In this document: positions 42,556 to 51,713 of the stretch, piece by piece
How the letters are laid out: each line of letters starts with the position of its first letter
How positions within the stretch are numbered: the first letter of the stretch is position 1
Source: an uncultured Sphingomonas sp.
Lineage (GTDB): Bacteria > Pseudomonadota > Alphaproteobacteria > Sphingomonadales > Sphingomonadaceae
Direction: 5' to 3'
Assembly (NCBI RefSeq): GCF_937871615.1
Contig: NZ_CALMPA010000027.1
Location: 1-54,602 of the forward strand
DNA: 54,602 nucleotides
Program-made: the position numbers and the translations under genes
The notes under the pieces: model-generated
What the model was told of the DNA's origin: nothing
Databases searched by the model: none
The model's input: only the letters and a program-made list of their open reading frames with translations

Positions 42556-43953
42556 CTAGCCGGCATAGGCCTTGACCAGATCGAACAGGTAATCACGCCC
42601 CTGATAGAGCGCGGATGCGCGAATCCGTTCGTCCAGCCCGTGGATGCCGTTCATATCCGGTTCGAGGACGATGCCCGGCGCGCCATAGATCGGCATCCCG
42701 ATCTTGCCGAAGAATACAGCGTCGGTCGCGCCGGTCGACATCATCGGCAGCATCGGCGTGCCGGGAAAATATTTCGCCGCGATCGCCTTCATCGGGCCGA
42801 CGATCTTCGGATCGAGCACCGGGGGCACCGCGACGGGACGGATAGGCTGGTTGGCGGTGACGGTTACCTTTGGCCCGGCCAGTTCCTTCAGCTTGGCGAG
42901 CGTGCCATCCACGGTCTCGCCGGGGAAAATGCGGCAGTTGACGTTGGCGGTGGCGCGTTGCGGGAGCGCATTCTCGGCATGGCCGGCATTGACCAATGTG
43001 GCGACGCAGGTGGTGCGCAGCGTGGAGTGCAGCAGCTTGTCCTGGCTGACGATCGCATCGGCCTGCTTGTCCGCGGGGTTGGCGAGCAAGCGGGTGATCG
43101 CATCCGCAACCGGCGCGGGCACCGCCTGCTTGGTCGCGGTGAAGAAGGCGCGGGTCGTATCGGTGAACTTCACCGGAAAATCATAACCCTGCACCGCGCG
43201 TAGCGCGTCATCGAGTTCGTAGATCGCGTTGTCCGGCGTCGGCGCGGAGCTGTGGCCGCCGGGGTTGGTGGCGGTGAAGGTGAAGTTCTGCGCCGCTTTC
43301 TCGCCGACCTGCACCGCGAGCAGTTCCGGCTTGCCGTTGGCGCCGAAGCGCCCGCCACCGCCCTCGTTGAGCCCGAATTCGCCGCTCACCAGATCGGGGC
43401 GATTGTCCGTCAGCCATTGCGCGCCGTTGAAGGCATAGGTGGTTTCCTCGCCGCAGGTCAGCGCCATCTTGATCGTGCGCTTGGGGTGAAAACCCTGTTG
43501 CTTGAAGCGGATCATCGAATCCGCCCACACCGATGACATCGCCTTGTCGTCAACCGTGCCGCGCCCGTAGTAAAAGCCGTTTTCTTCGATCAGCTTGAAC
43601 GGATCGCGCTTCCAGTCCTCACGCTTGGCGGCGACAACGTCGATATGGCCGAGCAGCAACATTGGCTTGGCTTTCGCGTCCGATCCCTTGAGGATCGCGA
43701 CCACGCCGCCGTCTTCGGGGTGCTCGGGAACCGAGAACAAGGTGATATCGGCATCGCTGTAACCGGCGGCCTTCAGCCGCGTCGCGATCTGGCTGGCGGC
43801 CTTGGTGCAACTTCCGACGCCAACGACCGTGTTGGTTTCGACCAGTTCCTTGTAGAGTGAGAAGAACGTCTTCTGATCGGGGCGATCCTGCGCTTCAGCA
43901 ATAGCCGGGGCAAAACCCAGCGCCGCGATTCCAGCCAACAGCACAGCCCGCAT
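42556..43953 (-). CDS. Exported M20 family metallopeptidase/amidohydrolase
   Basis: 465 residues. Signal peptide MRAVLLAGIAALGFAPAIAEA. Zinc residues: LLLGHIDVV, GRGTVDDK, CGEETTYAF (catalytic Glu pair). A dimerisation domain is inserted between, and the C-terminal PMMSTGATDAVFFGKIG follows. Related to carboxypeptidase/dipeptidase-like M20 enzymes of the periplasm. GGAGAG before the ATG at 43953. Lies between the aspartic protease gene and pdeM. Confidence 0.9.
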   Translation of the reverse strand: MRAVLLAGIAALGFAPAIAEAQDRPDQKTFFSLYKELVETNTVVGVGSCTKAASQIATRLKAAGYSDADITLFSVPEHPEDGGVVAILKGSDAKAKPMLLLGHIDVVAAKREDWKRDPFKLIEENGFYYGRGTVDDKAMSSVWADSMIRFKQQGFHPKRTIKMALTCGEETTYAFNGAQWLTDNRPDLVSGEFGLNEGGGGRFGANGKPELLAVQVGEKAAQNFTFTATNPGGHSSAPTPDNAIYELDDALRAVQGYDFPVKFTDTTRAFFTATKQAVPAPVADAITRLLANPADKQADAIVSQDKLLHSTLRTTCVATLVNAGHAENALPQRATANVNCRIFPGETVDGTLAKLKELAGPKVTVTANQPIRPVAVPPVLDPKIVGPMKAIAAKYFPGTPMLPMMSTGATDAVFFGKIGMPIYGAPGIVLEPDMNGIHGLDERIRASALYQGRDYLFDLVKAYAG

Positions 43954-44015
43954 TCATTCTCTCCACAACGATCAGAAGCCGATCGTTGCAGCGAAAGTTG
44001 CGTCGCGCAACTGTT

Positions 44016-44954
44016 TCAACTCGGCTGCGCGTTACGCGGCATGATGAAACGCACCTCGCGGTTGGCGAAGTCGATATCAATCCGCCGGAACAGCCTGAGC
44101 GCGTCCATGCCCAGCATCAGCGCCGGGCGCTTATCCAGCCCGAACGCCTTGAACGGCGGCGCGTCATTCTCGGCATAAGCGATCGGCATGTCGTTGATCG
44201 TCATGGAGCCGAGCTTGATCGTGTTGAGCGCGGTATAATTCACCGTCAGCGTCTCGCCCGTCACGCCGGTCAGCGTGATCGGAATGCCCTGCTTTCCATG
44301 GCGCATCACGGCGCGTTGCAGCGCATGATTGCCCATCGTCACCGCCGATCCGGTATCAATGATTACGCGCACACGTTCCCTCCCGACGGCGGCCTCGGTC
44401 ACGACAAGCTGCCCCAGCAGGCTACGTGCCCGGACGACGATCTCATCGGGGTCGCGCGATTCGAACGAAGGGCGTCGCCGCGCAGGCGAGACGACCATCG
44501 ACTGTTTGTCGAAATCAATCGCGAGCGTGTGTCCCTGCAGCGAATCGATCCCGAGCATTCCGGGCGCGCCAAGGAACCGCCCTTCGAGCGCGGGGGCCTC
44601 GATCCGTTCGCCGCCCAGCGCGCCGACCGTGATCGAAGGGATGACGACGGTGGAAACCTCGCTCACCCCGGTCATCGCCGTAACGCGCACGATCGGCCCG
44701 GCGGTAAGCCGCAGGAGGCCCGCAAGTTCGCGGCTGACCACGGTGCGCTGCGCCCCGGTGTCGATGATGAAGCGATACGGGCCGGCGCCGGCGATATGGA
44801 CGGGAACCGTCATGCGTTCCCCGTTCGCGCCAAAGCTGAGCAGATCGCCCAGCGGCGGAACCGTTTCCGCCGGGGGGGTGGCGGGAGCCGGCTGCTGCAC
44901 CGGGGATTGCGCCGCGAGGAGCAGCAGGAACGGCATGGCGAACATGCGTTTCAT
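44016..44954 (-). CDS. Exported retropepsin-like aspartic protease with two DTG motifs
   Basis: 312 residues. Signal peptide (MKRMFAMPFLLLLAAQS). Two related halves: half 1 with FIIDTGAQRT (Asp65) and half 2 with VIIDTGSAVT (Asp200), each followed by hydrophobic-Gly motifs (GAPGMLGID and PALMLGMD). The arrangement is pepsin-like from two retropepsin domains. ATG 44954 used; the longer start at 44990 lacks a signal at its N-terminus. Same strand as helicase (42 bases upstream) and M20 (62 bases downstream). Confidence 0.82.
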   Translation of the reverse strand: MKRMFAMPFLLLLAAQSPVQQPAPATPPAETVPPLGDLLSFGANGERMTVPVHIAGAGPYRFIIDTGAQRTVVSRELAGLLRLTAGPIVRVTAMTGVSEVSTVVIPSITVGALGGERIEAPALEGRFLGAPGMLGIDSLQGHTLAIDFDKQSMVVSPARRRPSFESRDPDEIVVRARSLLGQLVVTEAAVGRERVRVIIDTGSAVTMGNHALQRAVMRHGKQGIPITLTGVTGETLTVNYTALNTIKLGSMTINDMPIAYAENDAPPFKAFGLDKRPALMLGMDALRLFRRIDIDFANREVRFIMPRNAQPS

Positions 44955-44996
44955 AAGAGGGAGGGTGCGCCCGATTCGGGCCTTTCGCAAGCGAAT

Positions 44997-47414
44997 TCAC
45001 GCGATCCGCATCGCATCCCGCGCAAGCGTTTCCGCCTCCAGCAGCAGCGCGTCGTCGGCATGGCCCGTCGCCACCAGTTCGCGTCCGATCAGCACGAGCA
45101 CTGGTACGGCGAGGGGGGAGACGTGGGGCAATTGGACATGGAGCATCGTGGTGGGGGTGCGATTTAGGAGTGCGGCGAGGCGGCCTATATCGGACATTCG
45201 GGTGCGGGCGTCGGCCCAGGCGGCTTCCAGCAGGACATGTTCCGGCTCGTAGCGGCGGAGCACGTCGTAGATCAGGTCTGTGGAAAAAGTTACCTGTTTT
45301 CCGGTCTTTCGCTTGCCGGGATGCTGGCGCTCGACCAGCCCGCCGATCACCGCGACTTCGCGGAAGGCGCGCTTCAGCATGTGCGATCGCGAGACCCATT
45401 CGGCGAATTCATGTTCGAGGATATCGGGCGAGAACAGCGCCGCCGGATCGGCGACCGGATCGAGCGAATAGCACGCCAGCGCATAATCGGAAGCCACGAA
45501 TCCCAATGGCTTAAGCCCCGCGCTCTCCATCCGCCGCGTGACGAGCATCCCAAGCGACTGGTGCGCGTTCCACCCTTCGAAACCATAAGCGACCAGATAA
45601 TGCCGCCCTTCATGCGGGAAGGTTTCGACGAGGAGCTGATCGGGGCGGGGAAGCGCGGAGCGGCGGGCTTGGATTTCGAGCCACGTCCGAACATCTTCAG
45701 GGAAACGGTGCCATTCATCGCGCGTCGCGAGCAGCGCACGGACCCGTTCAGCGAGGTTCGTGGACAATGGCATCCGGCTGCCCCCGTAAGTGGGGATGCG
45801 CGCGGGCCGCGCGGTGGCGCGCACGACGAGATCCTCGCCCTCGATCTTCTCCACCTCAAGGCTCAACCCCGCGAAGAAGAACGTATCCCCCGGCGAGAGC
45901 GTGGCGGCGAACCCTTCCTCCACCCGCCCGAGCGCGCGCCCGTTCCTGAATCGCACGCTGAGCATCGTCGCCTCGACGATGATCCCGGCGTTCAGGCGAT
46001 GCTGCGCGACGAATTTCGGATGCGCGACCCGCCAGCGCCCGCCCGGCTCCTTCGCCAGCCGGCGGAAACGATCATAAGCGCGCAGCGCATAGCCGCCATC
46101 GCTGACGAACGCGATCACCCGCGCGAAGGCGTCGGCATCGAGCGCGGCATAGGGCAATGCCGAGCGCACCTCATCGAGCAACGCCGCCTCATCGAACGGC
46201 GCGGCGCAGGCGCAGGCCATGATATGCTGCGCCAGCACGTCGAGCCCACCCGCGCGGAACGGCTCGCCATCCAGTTCCCCCGCCGCCACCGCGTCGATCG
46301 CGGCGCGCGCCTCAAGATATTCGAAGCGATTGCCCGGAACGATGATCGCCTCCGACGGCTCATCGAGCCGGTGGTTGCTGCGCCCGATCCGCTGGAGCAG
46401 CCGCGACGAGCCCTTGGGCGCCCCCATCTGGATCACGCAATCGACATCGCCCCAATCGACCCCGAGATCGAGGCTGGCGGTGGCGACGAGCGCGCGCAGC
46501 CGCCCGGCGGCCATCGCCCCCTCCACCTTCGCGCGCGCCTCTTTCTCAAGGCTGCCGTGGTGGATGCCGATCGGCAGCCGGAGCGCATTTTCCTTCCACA
46601 GATCCTGAAAGATGAGTTCGGCGAGGCTGCGCGTGTTGCAGAAGACGATCGTGGTGCGGTGCGTTTCGATCTCGGCCATCACCTGCCGCGCGGCATAGCG
46701 GCCCGAATGCCCCGCCCATGGCACCTCATCCTCGGGCAGCAGGATCGCGATATCGGGATCGGCGCCCATATCGCCCTTCACCAGCGCCACCGCGCCGATA
46801 TCGCCATCGGGGGCGAGCCACGCGCGATAATCATCCGGCGCCGCCACCGTGGCGGAGAGCGCGACGCGGCGGCAATCGGGCGCGATCCGTTGCAGCCGCG
46901 CCATCGCCAGCGCGAGCAGATCGCCGCGCTTGCCGCTGGCGAAGGCGTGAACCTCGTCGATCACGATCGTCTTCAGCCCGGCGAACATCAGGAAACTGTC
47001 TGGATAGGAGAGCAGGAGCGAGAGCGATTCGGGCGTCGTCAGCAGAATTTGCGGCGGGCGCACGCGCTGCCGCGCCTTGCGATCCGACGGCGTATCCCCG
47101 GTGCGCGTTTCGACGCGGATATCCAGCCCCATTTCGTCGATTGGCGTCATGAGATTACGCTGGATATCGACCGCGAGCGCCTTCAGCGGGGAGACATAGA
47201 GCGTGTGCAGCCCGTCCGCCGGATGCTCGATCAGCTCGGCGAGCGTCGGCAGGAACCCCGCGAGCGTCTTGCCCGCGCCGGTCGCCGCGACGAGCAGCGC
47301 ATGGCGCCCGGCGCGCGCCGCCGCCAGCATCGCGCGCTGATGCCGGCGCGGCGCCCAGCCACGACGGGCGAACCATAAGGCGAGCGGGGCGGGGAGGGCG
47401 GGGGAATCGACCAC
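44997..47414 (-). CDS. Ligase-associated DEXH-box (Lhr-like) helicase
   Basis: About 805 residues. SF2 helicase. Walker A ATGAGKTLAGFLP, motif Ia YVSPLKALAVD, motif II DEVHAF, motif III LSATV, IV FCNTRSLAE, V VATASLDLGVDWGDVD, VI QRIGRSNHR. Lhr-type winged-helix and beta-rich C-terminal domains follow. Members of this subfamily pair with PdeM and an ATP-dependent DNA ligase in damage response. GTG 47414 is the only reasonable start near the conserved N-terminus (VVDSPALPAPLALWFARRGW); no clear ribosome binding site. Confidence 0.9.
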   Translation of the reverse strand: MVDSPALPAPLALWFARRGWAPRRHQRAMLAAARAGRHALLVAATGAGKTLAGFLPTLAELIEHPADGLHTLYVSPLKALAVDIQRNLMTPIDEMGLDIRVETRTGDTPSDRKARQRVRPPQILLTTPESLSLLLSYPDSFLMFAGLKTIVIDEVHAFASGKRGDLLALAMARLQRIAPDCRRVALSATVAAPDDYRAWLAPDGDIGAVALVKGDMGADPDIAILLPEDEVPWAGHSGRYAARQVMAEIETHRTTIVFCNTRSLAELIFQDLWKENALRLPIGIHHGSLEKEARAKVEGAMAAGRLRALVATASLDLGVDWGDVDCVIQMGAPKGSSRLLQRIGRSNHRLDEPSEAIIVPGNRFEYLEARAAIDAVAAGELDGEPFRAGGLDVLAQHIMACACAAPFDEAALLDEVRSALPYAALDADAFARVIAFVSDGGYALRAYDRFRRLAKEPGGRWRVAHPKFVAQHRLNAGIIVEATMLSVRFRNGRALGRVEEGFAATLSPGDTFFFAGLSLEVEKIEGEDLVVRATARPARIPTYGGSRMPLSTNLAERVRALLATRDEWHRFPEDVRTWLEIQARRSALPRPDQLLVETFPHEGRHYLVAYGFEGWNAHQSLGMLVTRRMESAGLKPLGFVASDYALACYSLDPVADPAALFSPDILEHEFAEWVSRSHMLKRAFREVAVIGGLVERQHPGKRKTGKQVTFSTDLIYDVLRRYEPEHVLLEAAWADARTRMSDIGRLAALLNRTPTTMLHVQLPHVSPLAVPVLVLIGRELVATGHADDALLLEAETLARDAMRIA

Positions 47415-47568
47415 GAAGCCGCAATATGGCGCCGACCGGACAGCGAGCGCCAGAGGGGAGGGCGAAGCGGTTGGGCGAGGTTCGGCATGATCGGCGCGGG
47501 GATGCGATATCGGCGGCGGCGGACGGCGCTTCGCTACGCCTGAAACGGGGTGGCCTGCGGCGCGGCGC

Positions 47569-48489
47569 TCACTCCGCCGCGCGTGGCGCCTCCAATGGCA
47601 TCCACGGCAGCGCATGGCCCGCGGCGCGCTCGGCGTGCTTGCGTTGTTCGCGCACCTCCAGCCCCAGCGTGAACAGCATCGTCGGGGTGTCGCGAAAGCG
47701 GCTGGGCGGCATATCGAGGAACGTGCGGAACTCGCGGTTGAGATGCGAGGCGTCGTAGAAGCGCAGCAGCGCCTGTTCGCCGTCCGCCGCCGGGCACAGG
47801 CCGCGCAGCATCGCGGCCATGTCGAGAAAGCGGCCACGGCGCAGGATCGTCTTGGGCGGGTGGCCGAAATGCGCGCGGACGTGGCGATCGAGCCGGCGCG
47901 GGAGCATCCCCAGTTCGCACGCGATATCGTTGACCGCGCGAGACGGATCGAGCCGGCTGATCGCCTCGAACCGCTCAAGCGCGGGGTCGATCGTCACCGC
48001 GCGTTCACGGATGCGATCGCGCACCACCTGTTCGAGCCGCGCGAATGTCTGCTCGGTCTGGTAAATGTCCTCGCACGCCCAGCGCAGCGCCTCGCCCCAG
48101 GCGCCGTCGATCGGATCGAGCCGATCCGCGACGCAATGCGCGGGCACGTCCGAAAAGGCGAACCATGCCGCCGGGCGCATCGCGAAGCCCGCGACGATGA
48201 TCGGGCCGGTGCAGCGCACCGGCAAACACCGGCGCTGCGCCCCGAAGATCAGCGGGCCTTCGCACGGGGTCCATTGGCCGCCGGCCTGGCTTTCCCACCG
48301 GCCGACCACCGGCACGCGGATATAGCCGGTTTCCTGGAGCAGGAAGCTTTCGAATGGCGAATCGTCCGCGCGCTCGATGATGAGCAGGAAAAACCGCGCG
48401 ACGAACCGGGCGAGATCGGCGGGCGGGGTCCGGCTGAGCAACAGCGGATGCCCGTCATGCGAAGTGGCGGTGCGCGGGTTGCGACCCAT
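47569..48489 (-). CDS. AraC family transcriptional regulator
   Basis: 306 residues. N-terminal sensing domain (about 1-180) and C-terminal HTH_18 type domain: RAVNDIACELGMLPRRLDRHVRAHFGHPPKTILRRGRFLDMAAML is the first helix-turn-helix, then YDASHLNREFRTFLDMPPSRFR the second. Effector and targets unknown; nothing points to a neighbour. 154 bases separate it from the helicase gene, which it precedes in the same direction. Confidence 0.88.
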   Translation of the reverse strand: MGRNPRTATSHDGHPLLLSRTPPADLARFVARFFLLIIERADDSPFESFLLQETGYIRVPVVGRWESQAGGQWTPCEGPLIFGAQRRCLPVRCTGPIIVAGFAMRPAAWFAFSDVPAHCVADRLDPIDGAWGEALRWACEDIYQTEQTFARLEQVVRDRIRERAVTIDPALERFEAISRLDPSRAVNDIACELGMLPRRLDRHVRAHFGHPPKTILRRGRFLDMAAMLRGLCPAADGEQALLRFYDASHLNREFRTFLDMPPSRFRDTPTMLFTLGLEVREQRKHAERAAGHALPWMPLEAPRAAE

Positions 48490-48539
48490 GCTTCAATCAC
48501 TATGCTTTTTTCCCGTGTGCGGCAATCGGGTGCGCGCGC

Positions 48540-49115
48540 TCAATAAGCCGTCTGCCCCACCACATTGCCGGGCGGCCAATAGCGGCAGGCGAGGAAATCA
48601 TCGCGGCGGTTTGACGCCATGGCGCAGCCGATCCGGCGTGTCCCGCGCCAGACGATCTGGCTGTAGTGCGATGCGTCCTGCCAGCGCCCGGTGGTGCTGA
48701 AGCCGGGGGTGGCGGCGTTGACGTAGTAACGGCGCTCGCCCAGCCAATGGCCGAGCATCTCGTCATAGCGATAGGCCGCGCGCGTGCCGGTCCACAGATT
48801 CTCGCCCTGCCGCCCCGGCCCCTGCGGCTGTTCGGCATGGGCGAAGCGCCCGGTGGCCGCCATTTCATTGGCATAGCCGCGCGCGGCGGCGGCGAGATCG
48901 TCGTCCCACACCAATGGCGGCAGGCGAAGCGCGGCGCGTTCCCGATTGTGCCCGCCCAGCATCACGGATTTGAGCAGCGCCGGCCCGCGCTCGGCGGGAA
49001 CGTCGGAAATGCGCGGCTCCACGATGCGCGGCGGGCGATGATCGCAGGCGGCGAGCGCGAGGGCGAGCAGCAGGGGGAGCGCGAAAAGGTGGCCTTTGGC
49101 TGGCATCATCGCCAT
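48540..49115 (-). CDS. CAP-domain lipoprotein
   Basis: 191 residues. Lipobox LALAAC (lipidated Cys about 24). CAP signatures: LGGHNRERAALRLPPLVWDD, GRFAHAEQPQGPGRQGENLWTG, HYSQIVWRGTRRIGCAMA, CRYWPPGNVVGQ. Paralogue of the CAP protein at 3756. Start among ATGs 49115, 49109 and 49106; divergent from hemW, 12 bases apart. Confidence 0.85.
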   Translation of the reverse strand: MAMMPAKGHLFALPLLLALALAACDHRPPRIVEPRISDVPAERGPALLKSVMLGGHNRERAALRLPPLVWDDDLAAAARGYANEMAATGRFAHAEQPQGPGRQGENLWTGTRAAYRYDEMLGHWLGERRYYVNAATPGFSTTGRWQDASHYSQIVWRGTRRIGCAMASNRRDDFLACRYWPPGNVVGQTAY

Positions 49116-49127
49116 ATCGCCCCGCGC

Positions 49128-50279
49128 ATGGCCGACGACAACTCCCTCGCGCTTTACGTCCACTGGCCGTTCTGCGTTTCCAAATGCCCTTATTGCGATT
49201 TCAACAGCCATGTCCGCGCACGCGTGGATCAGGCGGCATGGCGCGCGGCGCTGCTCGCCGATCTCGCGCATGAGGCGGCGGCATTGCCGGGGCGGCGCGT
49301 CAGCTCGATCTTCTTCGGCGGGGGCACGCCATCGCTGATGCCGCCCGAAACGGTGGCGGCGGTGATCGACGCGGCGGACGCGGCATGGGGGCTGGAGGCC
49401 GACGCGGAGATCACGCTGGAGGCGAACCCCTCATCGGTGGAGGCGGCGCGGTTCGGCGATATCGCGCGCGCCGGGGTCAATCGCGTCTCGCTCGGGCTGC
49501 AGGCGCTCGATGATGCGGCGCTGCGTTTCCTCGGACGGGCGCATGACGTGGACGAAGGCCTCAACGCACTCGATACCGCGCAGCGCGCGTTCGCGCGGGT
49601 GAGCTTCGATCTGATCTATGCCCGGCCGGGGCAGGGGATGGACGAATGGGCGCGCGAACTGGCCCGTGCGCTCGCCTTCGGCACCGAGCATCTCTCGCTC
49701 TATCAGCTCACGATCGAGCCGGGGACGCGCTTCGCGACCGAAGCGGCGGCAGGGCGGCTGACGATCCCCGATGGCGATGCGGCGGCGGACCTTTATGACC
49801 TCACCCGCGCGCTGACCTCCGCCGCCGGGCAGCCCCCTTACGAAATCTCGAACCACGCGCGCGCCGGGGCTGAGAGCCGCCACAATCTCGCTTACTGGCG
49901 CTATCGCGATTACGCGGGAATCGGGCCGGGCGCGCACGGGCGGCGACTGGGCACCGCGACGCAGCGGCGGCGCAAGCCCGAGAACTGGCTCACCGCGATC
50001 GCGCGCAACGGCCATGGCATCGAACAGGAGGAGGCGCTCCCCCCCGCGATCCAGGCGCAGGAGGCGCTGCTGATGGGGCTGCGGCTGGCGGAAGGGGTGG
50101 ACCTCGCCCGCATCGCGCGGCTGGGCGGGCGACCGATCGCGGAACTGGTCGATCTGGACGCGGTGGCGCGGCTGGCGGGGATGGTGGCGCATGAGGGCGA
50201 CCGGCTGGCCGTGCTGCCGGCGGGCATGTTGCTGCTCGACGCGATCCTGCCCGCGATCGTGCGCGCGGGGGAGGCCTGA
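49128..50279 (+). CDS. hemW: HemW, radical-SAM heme chaperone
   Basis: 383 residues. [4Fe-4S] cysteines Cys16, Cys20 and Cys23 in CVSKCPYCDF, GGGTPSLM, EANPSS and LGLQALDDAALRFLGRAHD. The HemN-like C-terminal domain follows. Once called oxygen-independent coproporphyrinogen oxidase; the short form lacking the fourth HemN cysteine region is HemW, a heme-delivering chaperone. ATG 49128. Convergent with the LpoA-like gene across 243 bases. Confidence 0.92.
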   Translation: MADDNSLALYVHWPFCVSKCPYCDFNSHVRARVDQAAWRAALLADLAHEAAALPGRRVSSIFFGGGTPSLMPPETVAAVIDAADAAWGLEADAEITLEANPSSVEAARFGDIARAGVNRVSLGLQALDDAALRFLGRAHDVDEGLNALDTAQRAFARVSFDLIYARPGQGMDEWARELARALAFGTEHLSLYQLTIEPGTRFATEAAAGRLTIPDGDAAADLYDLTRALTSAAGQPPYEISNHARAGAESRHNLAYWRYRDYAGIGPGAHGRRLGTATQRRRKPENWLTAIARNGHGIEQEEALPPAIQAQEALLMGLRLAEGVDLARIARLGGRPIAELVDLDAVARLAGMVAHEGDRLAVLPAGMLLLDAILPAIVRAGEA

Positions 50280-50522
50280 GCGCGCGCCTCGCCATTGGAC
50301 CCGTGCCAGCCCGCAAATGGCGGCTTTTCGTGTTTCTGATGTGTCGCGAACCGGGGCCGCGAGAAGCCACCGCTTTCGGCGCGATCCGGCCCGAACGCGA
50401 CCGGCCCCAGGGGTCGGGCGAATTGCCCCCGGCCTTGTGCCGCGCGCCGCAGACGCGGTGCCTGCCCCGCCCGGCGGCACCGGCCCTAGGCCAGAGGAAG
50501 CGGGTGGCGCGGATCGGTGCGC
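50280..50522. other. Convergent spacer with hairpin
   Basis: 243 bases between hemW and the LpoA-like gene, no reading frame with family features. CGGTGCC (50456-50462) can pair with GGCACCG (50476-50482) across 13 bases. Probably transcription ends here from both sides, but no T-rich tract is visible. Confidence 0.4.
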
Positions 50523-51713
50523 TTATTTGTCGAAGCCGGTGGGCGCGGGCGAGACGACGATCGTGCCGCCGTCCTTGATCTCCTGCACCTCAAGCGCGCG
50601 ATCCGCCACGCCATCGCGCCCGAAGCGGAAGGCGCCGTCGATCCCGGCATAGCCCTCGCCCGAGCGCAGCCGCGCTTCGGGGAAGGGCGCGCCGATCCGC
50701 CAATCCCGCGCGATCCGCACCGTGAGCAGCACCGAATCATAGCCAAGGCTCGACAGGCGATACGGCGCGGTGCCGAAGCGCGCGCGATATTTGGTGGCAT
50801 ATTGGCGATACAGCCCGTTCGACACGCTGGCGAACCACGCGCCATCCAGCCCGCCGCGCCCGGCGAGGCCATTGTCGGAATTCCACAATTCGGTGCCGAG
50901 GATGCGCACCGACGGGCTTTGCCGGCGCACCAGCGGCGCACCGGCGGCGGCGGCGTTGCCGCTGTCGGCGATCAGCACCGCATCGAACGGCGCATCCTTC
51001 GCCATCCGCCCCACCGCCGCCGTCATCGCCGCGCCCGAGCGATCATAGGTTTGCAGCGAGAGCACCTTGCCGCCGCTGCTCTCCACCGCGCGCAGGAAGG
51101 TGGTGGAAGCGCGCGTGCCGTAAAGCGAATTGGGGATCAGCCCGCCGAAATTGGTGACGCCGCGGCTGCGCGCATAAGCGACGACGCGCTCGATCGACTG
51201 GCCCGGTGTATAGCCCATCAGATAGACGCCATCGCCCGCCACCGAGACATCGTTGGAATAGGACAGCACGGGGATTTTCGCCGCGCGCGCGATCGGGGTG
51301 ATCGCGCGCACATCCTCCGCCAGCAGCGGGCCGAGGATGAGCTGCGCGCCATCGGCGATCGCGCGCCTGGCGGCATTGGCGGCGCCGGTCGCGGTATCGT
51401 AACTGGTGATCCGCACCTTGTCGTTGCGCGAATCGAGCAGGGCGAGCTGGGTGGCGTTGGCAAGGCTCTTGCCCACGCCCGCGTTGGTGCCGGTGAGCGG
51501 CACGAGCAGCGCGACGCGATTGCGCGCGGTGTCATGCGGAAGCCCGGCCTGCACCTCGGTTTCGGCAGGCGGCGGCGGGGCCTTTTGCACCGGCGGCGGG
51601 GCGGGGCCGCGCGGCACCACCGTCTGGCACGCGCCGAGCAGCAGCGCGCCGGCAATCGCCGCCACGCGGAATATGCCGCGTGCCCGTTGCGGCATGGTCA
51701 TCGCTTCTGCCAT
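50523..51713 (-). CDS. LpoA-like penicillin-binding protein activator lipoprotein
   Basis: 396 residues. Lipobox LLLGAC (lipidated Cys 29), Pro-rich linker (about 34-50), then a periplasmic-binding fold: RVALLVPLTGTNAGVGKSLANATQLALLD, QLILGPLLAEDVRAI and LSYSNDVSVAGDG. The family includes LpoA activators and amino-acid-binding-like lipoproteins. The class A PBP at 4779 is a possible client. GAGGGG before ATG 51713. The start shares the bases CATG with the divergent rsmI start. Confidence 0.82.
   Translation of the reverse strand: MAEAMTMPQRARGIFRVAAIAGALLLGACQTVVPRGPAPPPVQKAPPPPAETEVQAGLPHDTARNRVALLVPLTGTNAGVGKSLANATQLALLDSRNDKVRITSYDTATGAANAARRAIADGAQLILGPLLAEDVRAITPIARAAKIPVLSYSNDVSVAGDGVYLMGYTPGQSIERVVAYARSRGVTNFGGLIPNSLYGTRASTTFLRAVESSGGKVLSLQTYDRSGAAMTAAVGRMAKDAPFDAVLIADSGNAAAAGAPLVRRQSPSVRILGTELWNSDNGLAGRGGLDGAWFASVSNGLYRQYATKYRARFGTAPYRLSSLGYDSVLLTVRIARDWRIGAPFPEARLRSGEGYAGIDGAFRFGRDGVADRALEVQEIKDGGTIVVSPAPTGFDK

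Noticed and set aside
45237-47378. 713-codon open frame on the plus strand opposite the DEXH helicase
   Set aside because: Arg/His-rich low-complexity translation, while the helicase has all SF2 motifs on the other strand.
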